NCBI RefSeq assembly: GCF_030936135.1
Contig: NC_082637.1
Coordinates: 1,116,001 to 1,180,000, forward strand
DNA from: Gavia stellata
Lineage: Eukaryota > Chordata > Aves > Gaviiformes > Gaviidae
DNA length: 64,000 bases
Reading direction: 5' to 3'
In this document: piece by piece, positions 61,901-64,000 of the stretch
Layout: each line of letters starts with the position of its first letter
How positions within the stretch are numbered: position 1 is the first letter of the stretch
Program-made: the position numbers and the translations under genes
Notes under the pieces: generated by a model
What the model saw: only the letters and a program-made list of their open reading frames with translations
Told to the model about the DNA's origin: nothing
Database searches by the model: none

Positions 61901-63229
61901 CAGTACCTGCTGTCTGTGAGGGTTCCTAAATGCTGTAATCAAAGCAACTTTGTCTTTTAATGAGCTCTCTAATTCTCTTGCTGTAAGAGACCTTCCACAG
62001 ATTTCACATAGGGTTTTTGACTCTTAAATGCGGGTGCGGTTTCTCCTCTTCCATTTTAAAAATACAGGTTCTAGTCCAATATGTGCGATGACTAAATTGA
62101 TGCTGGAATTGCCTTATGCTTGGCATCATTCTGGTACTGCACTAGCCTTGTTTCCTGCAGTATTGCGTTGAACTGTTTTTCCGATATGACCCCTGAATTC
62201 TTTTCTATGGAAAAGCTTTTCATGGCCTGAATTATGTATTTGCAAGTGTATGGACTTATAGTTGATTGGATTAAACTATATTTTAGTGGGCTGGCCACAG
62301 AAATCACCAGCTTATTATGAGTTACTCCAAAACATTGATCCACCCTCAATCTTTTCATCACGCTTTTTCTTCTGTAAAAAGGTTTCTGGTAAATTTCTAA
62401 ATTACTGTTGTTGGACTGCATTTTAGATCAGTTGGCTACTTTCAAGTTTAGTGATTTTTTTTACTTTTTATTTTTAAATTTTTATTTACTAGCAATTATT
62501 TTAAACGTAATGGGAGGTGAACCTAAATAACTCCTCTTCATGTCTGTACTTTTCAGGTACTTCATGCAAAAAATGTTCTTTCATTTGTCCACTTTAAAAA
62601 GTGTACTGGTTCCAGCAATAATTCATTAGCTCATATTTCAAAAGAAGCTTAATATTTGTTTGAAACCCTGAAACAACTTCATAGATCTAGTATCCGTGCT
62701 GTAAAACACATAATTATGCAAGCTGTAGTAGTAAACTACACATGAAGATGTCTTAGGGGCTTCAGCAAGCATAGTTAAATTGATATTTAACTTCATTTCA
62801 AGTCAGATTCCAGTGAATAGTGAATTGTGACTTCTTAGATCCTGTTTTTGCTTGCTGAATGTGGTCTCAGGTCGGAAGTGGAAGCTGGGAAAATTCAAGC
62901 TGTGTGGGCTTTTTTTAACAAACTACCAGGAAAACCCTAGCATTCTATATAACCATTATTTAAAATGAGCACAGTAGCTTCTCTAAAGGTTACAGAGGCC
63001 TTTATAATTGGAAGAAGTGTTGATTTGGTTTGTTCAAAAATCGTGGGCACCTAACATTTTTATGTATTAATTCAGAGACGGACAGTTTACCTTAACTCTT
63101 GTGTTTGGGCTTTTTTTTCTGTAGTTGTTTGTCCAATCCAATCATGGTGATGAAGAGACAACAAGAATTACATACTTCACATTTATTGGAACTCCAGTCC
63201 AAGCAACAAATATGAATGACTTCAAGCGA
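52874..63229 (+). CDS. TXNL1: TXNL1 (thioredoxin-like protein 1), residues 1-280, seven of about eight exons
   Basis: TXNL1 (TRP32) is a cytosolic and nuclear thioredoxin-fold protein. It binds the 19S regulatory particle of the 26S proteasome and has redox activity (family knowledge). The coding sequence joins 52874-52971, 55208-55304, 56397-56570, 60123-60245, 60622-60691, 61322-61494 and 63125-63229. An N-terminal thioredoxin domain (about 1-110) holds the active site CGPC at residues 34-37, formed across the exon 1/2 junction. A linker follows, then a PITH domain from about residue 115 to the end. The vertebrate protein is about 289 residues; the last ~9 (VVGKKGESH in mammals) must lie in an exon beyond the right edge. 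The ATG has A at -3 and G at +4, and the start MVGVK matches the family. The frame is also open upstream of this ATG. Identification is by recognition of the protein. Confidence 0.97.
55208..55304 (+). CDS. TXNL1: TXNL1 coding exon 2 (residues 33-65, CGPC active site)
   Basis: The acceptor ttttcccag precedes ATGTGGCCCTTG. The exon encodes CGPCLRIAPAFNALSNKYPQ followed by ATFLEVDVHQCQ. Cysteines 34 and 37 are the redox pair. The donor CAG|gttggt is weak (t at +3). At 97 nt it falls between two phases that restore the frame exactly. Confidence 0.97.
56397..56570 (+). CDS. TXNL1: TXNL1 coding exon 3 (residues 66-123)
   Basis: The acceptor tgcattctag precedes GGAACAGCTGC. The exon encodes GTAATNNISATPTFLFFRNK, with the cis-proline motif ATPTF typical of thioredoxins. 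It continues VRIDQYQGADAVGLEEKIKQ and HLENDPGNSEDTDIPKGY, the linker towards the PITH domain. Length is 58 codons with phase 0 at both ends and donor TAT|gtatgc. Confidence 0.97.
59250..59270. repeat. T21 homopolymer in TXNL1 intron 3
   Basis: Twenty-one consecutive T residues. No recognisable retrocopy flanks it. Confidence 0.9.
60123..60245 (+). CDS. TXNL1: TXNL1 coding exon 4 (residues 124-164)
   Basis: The acceptor ttgctttcag precedes ATGGATTTAATG. The exon encodes MDLMPFINKAGCECLNESDE, then HGFDNCLRKDSTYLESDCDE and Q, the start of the PITH domain with its conserved cysteines. Length is 41 codons, phase 0 at both ends, donor CAG|gtacag. Confidence 0.97.
60622..60691 (+). CDS. TXNL1: TXNL1 coding exon 5 (residues 165-188)
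   Basis: A T-rich tract ending ttcctcag precedes CTGCTTATTACTG. The exon encodes LLITVAFSQPVKLYSMKLQG and PDN, plus one base of the next glycine codon; donor AATG|gtgagt. It is 70 nt and continues the PITH beta sandwich. It is too short to stand out as an open frame. Confidence 0.95.
61322..61494 (+). CDS. TXNL1: TXNL1 coding exon 6 (residues 188-245)
   Basis: The acceptor ttttaacacag precedes GGCAAGGTCC. The exon encodes QGPKYIKIFINLPRSMDFEE, then AERSEPTQALELTADDIKED and GIVQLRYVKFQNVNSVT. IFINLPRSMDFEEAERSEPT is a hallmark PITH segment. The donor is ACT|gtaagt, phase 0. Confidence 0.97.
63125..63229 (+). CDS. TXNL1: TXNL1 coding exon 7 (residues 246-280)
   Basis: The acceptor tttttctgtag precedes TTGTTTGTCC. 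The exon encodes LFVQSNHGDEETTRITYFTF and then IGTPVQATNMNDFKR. The donor is CGA|gtgagt, phase 0. The remaining C-terminal codons were not seen in 63230-64000. Confidence 0.96.
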
Positions 63230-64000
63230 GTGAGTCCTCTTTCTTAAAAGCACTTTGGAATGTTTTAAACCTACTCAGAAATGGGTTGACAGAAAGAATA
63301 CACTTGGTTGTTACTACAATTCCGCAGCTGAAGGTAGTTTTGGCATCCAAAAGAAAATGTGTAGCTTTATCTTACAGATGTTTGGTCTGGCTTACAAGTT
63401 TTTGTTCATCAACTTTGTATAAAAATAACCAGCAAGAATGTATATATGAACTTGAGGGACTGTAAAGTTATATACACTTTAGACAATGTTTTTTAACAGC
63501 TGTGAGATTTATGTCTTGATTTTGAAACTTGCTTTCTGATGGTGTTCAGGAAGTAGAGAAGCAATTGCATGTACAAATTAGACACTCCTTGTTGACTGAC
63601 TTCTGCTTTGAAGGATTTTATTCACTGGGCAACAGTAAGTAAGCTTGAGATCTGAAAAATATTTGGTCACAAGGTGTCTGTCTTATTAAACGTATCTGCT
63701 TTTTAAAGGGGAAATAAGGCAAACAACTTGTTACAGTATGACATTAGACACACTAGTGCTGAACAGTAAGGTACTCTCTGCTTGATTTTCTTGAGAATGT
63801 GAAATGGTTTTGAAAGGATTGAAATTCTAAAGCTACTTACAACTTTTCCAAAAGGTAATAAGTCGTCTTAAAATAAACTACTTTAAAACTTAGTAGGCCT
63901 TGTAAAAGGGCAAATACTGCTGTAACACCTGCCTCCAAACTACTGTGTAAGTGACTAATAACATTGAAAGCACCACAGAATTTATTATACAAATAACCTA
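63230..64000 (+). other. TXNL1 intron 7 (incomplete)
   Basis: Starts with the donor gtgagt after CGA. I saw no exon encoding the expected last nine residues, and no recognised repeat. The intron runs to the window edge. Confidence 0.7.

Larger units (their letters stand above)
52972..63124 (+). other. TXNL1 introns 1-6
   Basis: Introns at 52972-55207, 55305-56396, 56571-60122, 60246-60621, 60692-61321 and 61495-63124, all GT-AG. Intron 1 starts inside the CpG island. A phrase at 53416-53440 (CATAGAATCAGAATGG) may be a CR1 tail remnant. Intron 3 has a T21 tract. Intron 6 has an unexplained minus-strand open frame at 62092-62421. Nothing else is recognised. Confidence 0.75.

Overview
This is vertebrate nuclear DNA, most likely avian. 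The evidence is spliced genes with GT-AG introns of roughly 0.2 to 13 kb, an AT-rich background broken by two CpG islands, and dispersed repeats that are mainly truncated CR1 LINEs. There are no bacterial operons, CRISPR arrays, rRNA or tRNA genes that I can support. Most long open frames are chance frames in introns or CpG-island composition.

Two conserved genes lie head to head. WDR7 (rabconnectin-3 beta) occupies the minus strand. A probable untranslated exon 1 sits in a CpG island near 49.8-49.96 kb. It is followed by a 13 kb first intron and then 18 coding exons, from the ATG at 36744 leftwards to 3626. These exons encode about the first 1060 residues, so roughly 430 C-terminal residues lie beyond the left edge. 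TXNL1 (thioredoxin-like 1) occupies the plus strand. Its ATG is at 52874 and seven coding exons run to 63229, giving 280 of about 289 residues; the last short exon lies past the right edge. Every exon junction was placed by reading frame, phase and splice consensus, and all frames are intact with no internal stop.

Layout: 1-3625 is downstream WDR7 intron. 3626-36757 holds WDR7 coding exons and introns. 36758-49776 is WDR7 intron 1, with a CR1 at about 46.6-47.1 kb and a few unexplained GC-rich islets. 48.95-50.37 kb is the WDR7 CpG island, with a GGGGCC tetramer repeat. 50.4-52.4 kb is an AT-rich spacer with a CR1 tail. 52.37-53.28 kb is the TXNL1 CpG island, with three YY1-like motifs. 52874-64000 is TXNL1.

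The two proteins are not known to share a pathway. WDR7 works with DMXL1/2 on V-ATPase assembly and synaptic vesicle acidification, and TXNL1 is a redox-active protein of the 19S proteasome. Their neighbourhood matches the human 18q21.31 order. Human 18q genes map largely to the chicken Z chromosome, so Z-linkage is a reasonable inference.

I found no convincing new biological system. The observations most worth checking are the in-frame upstream ATGs and uORF of TXNL1, the GGGGCC repeat at the WDR7 promoter, the WDR7 exon that begins with a perfect 5' splice site, a perfect 24-bp palindrome, and a UG repeat just downstream of a WDR7 5' splice site.
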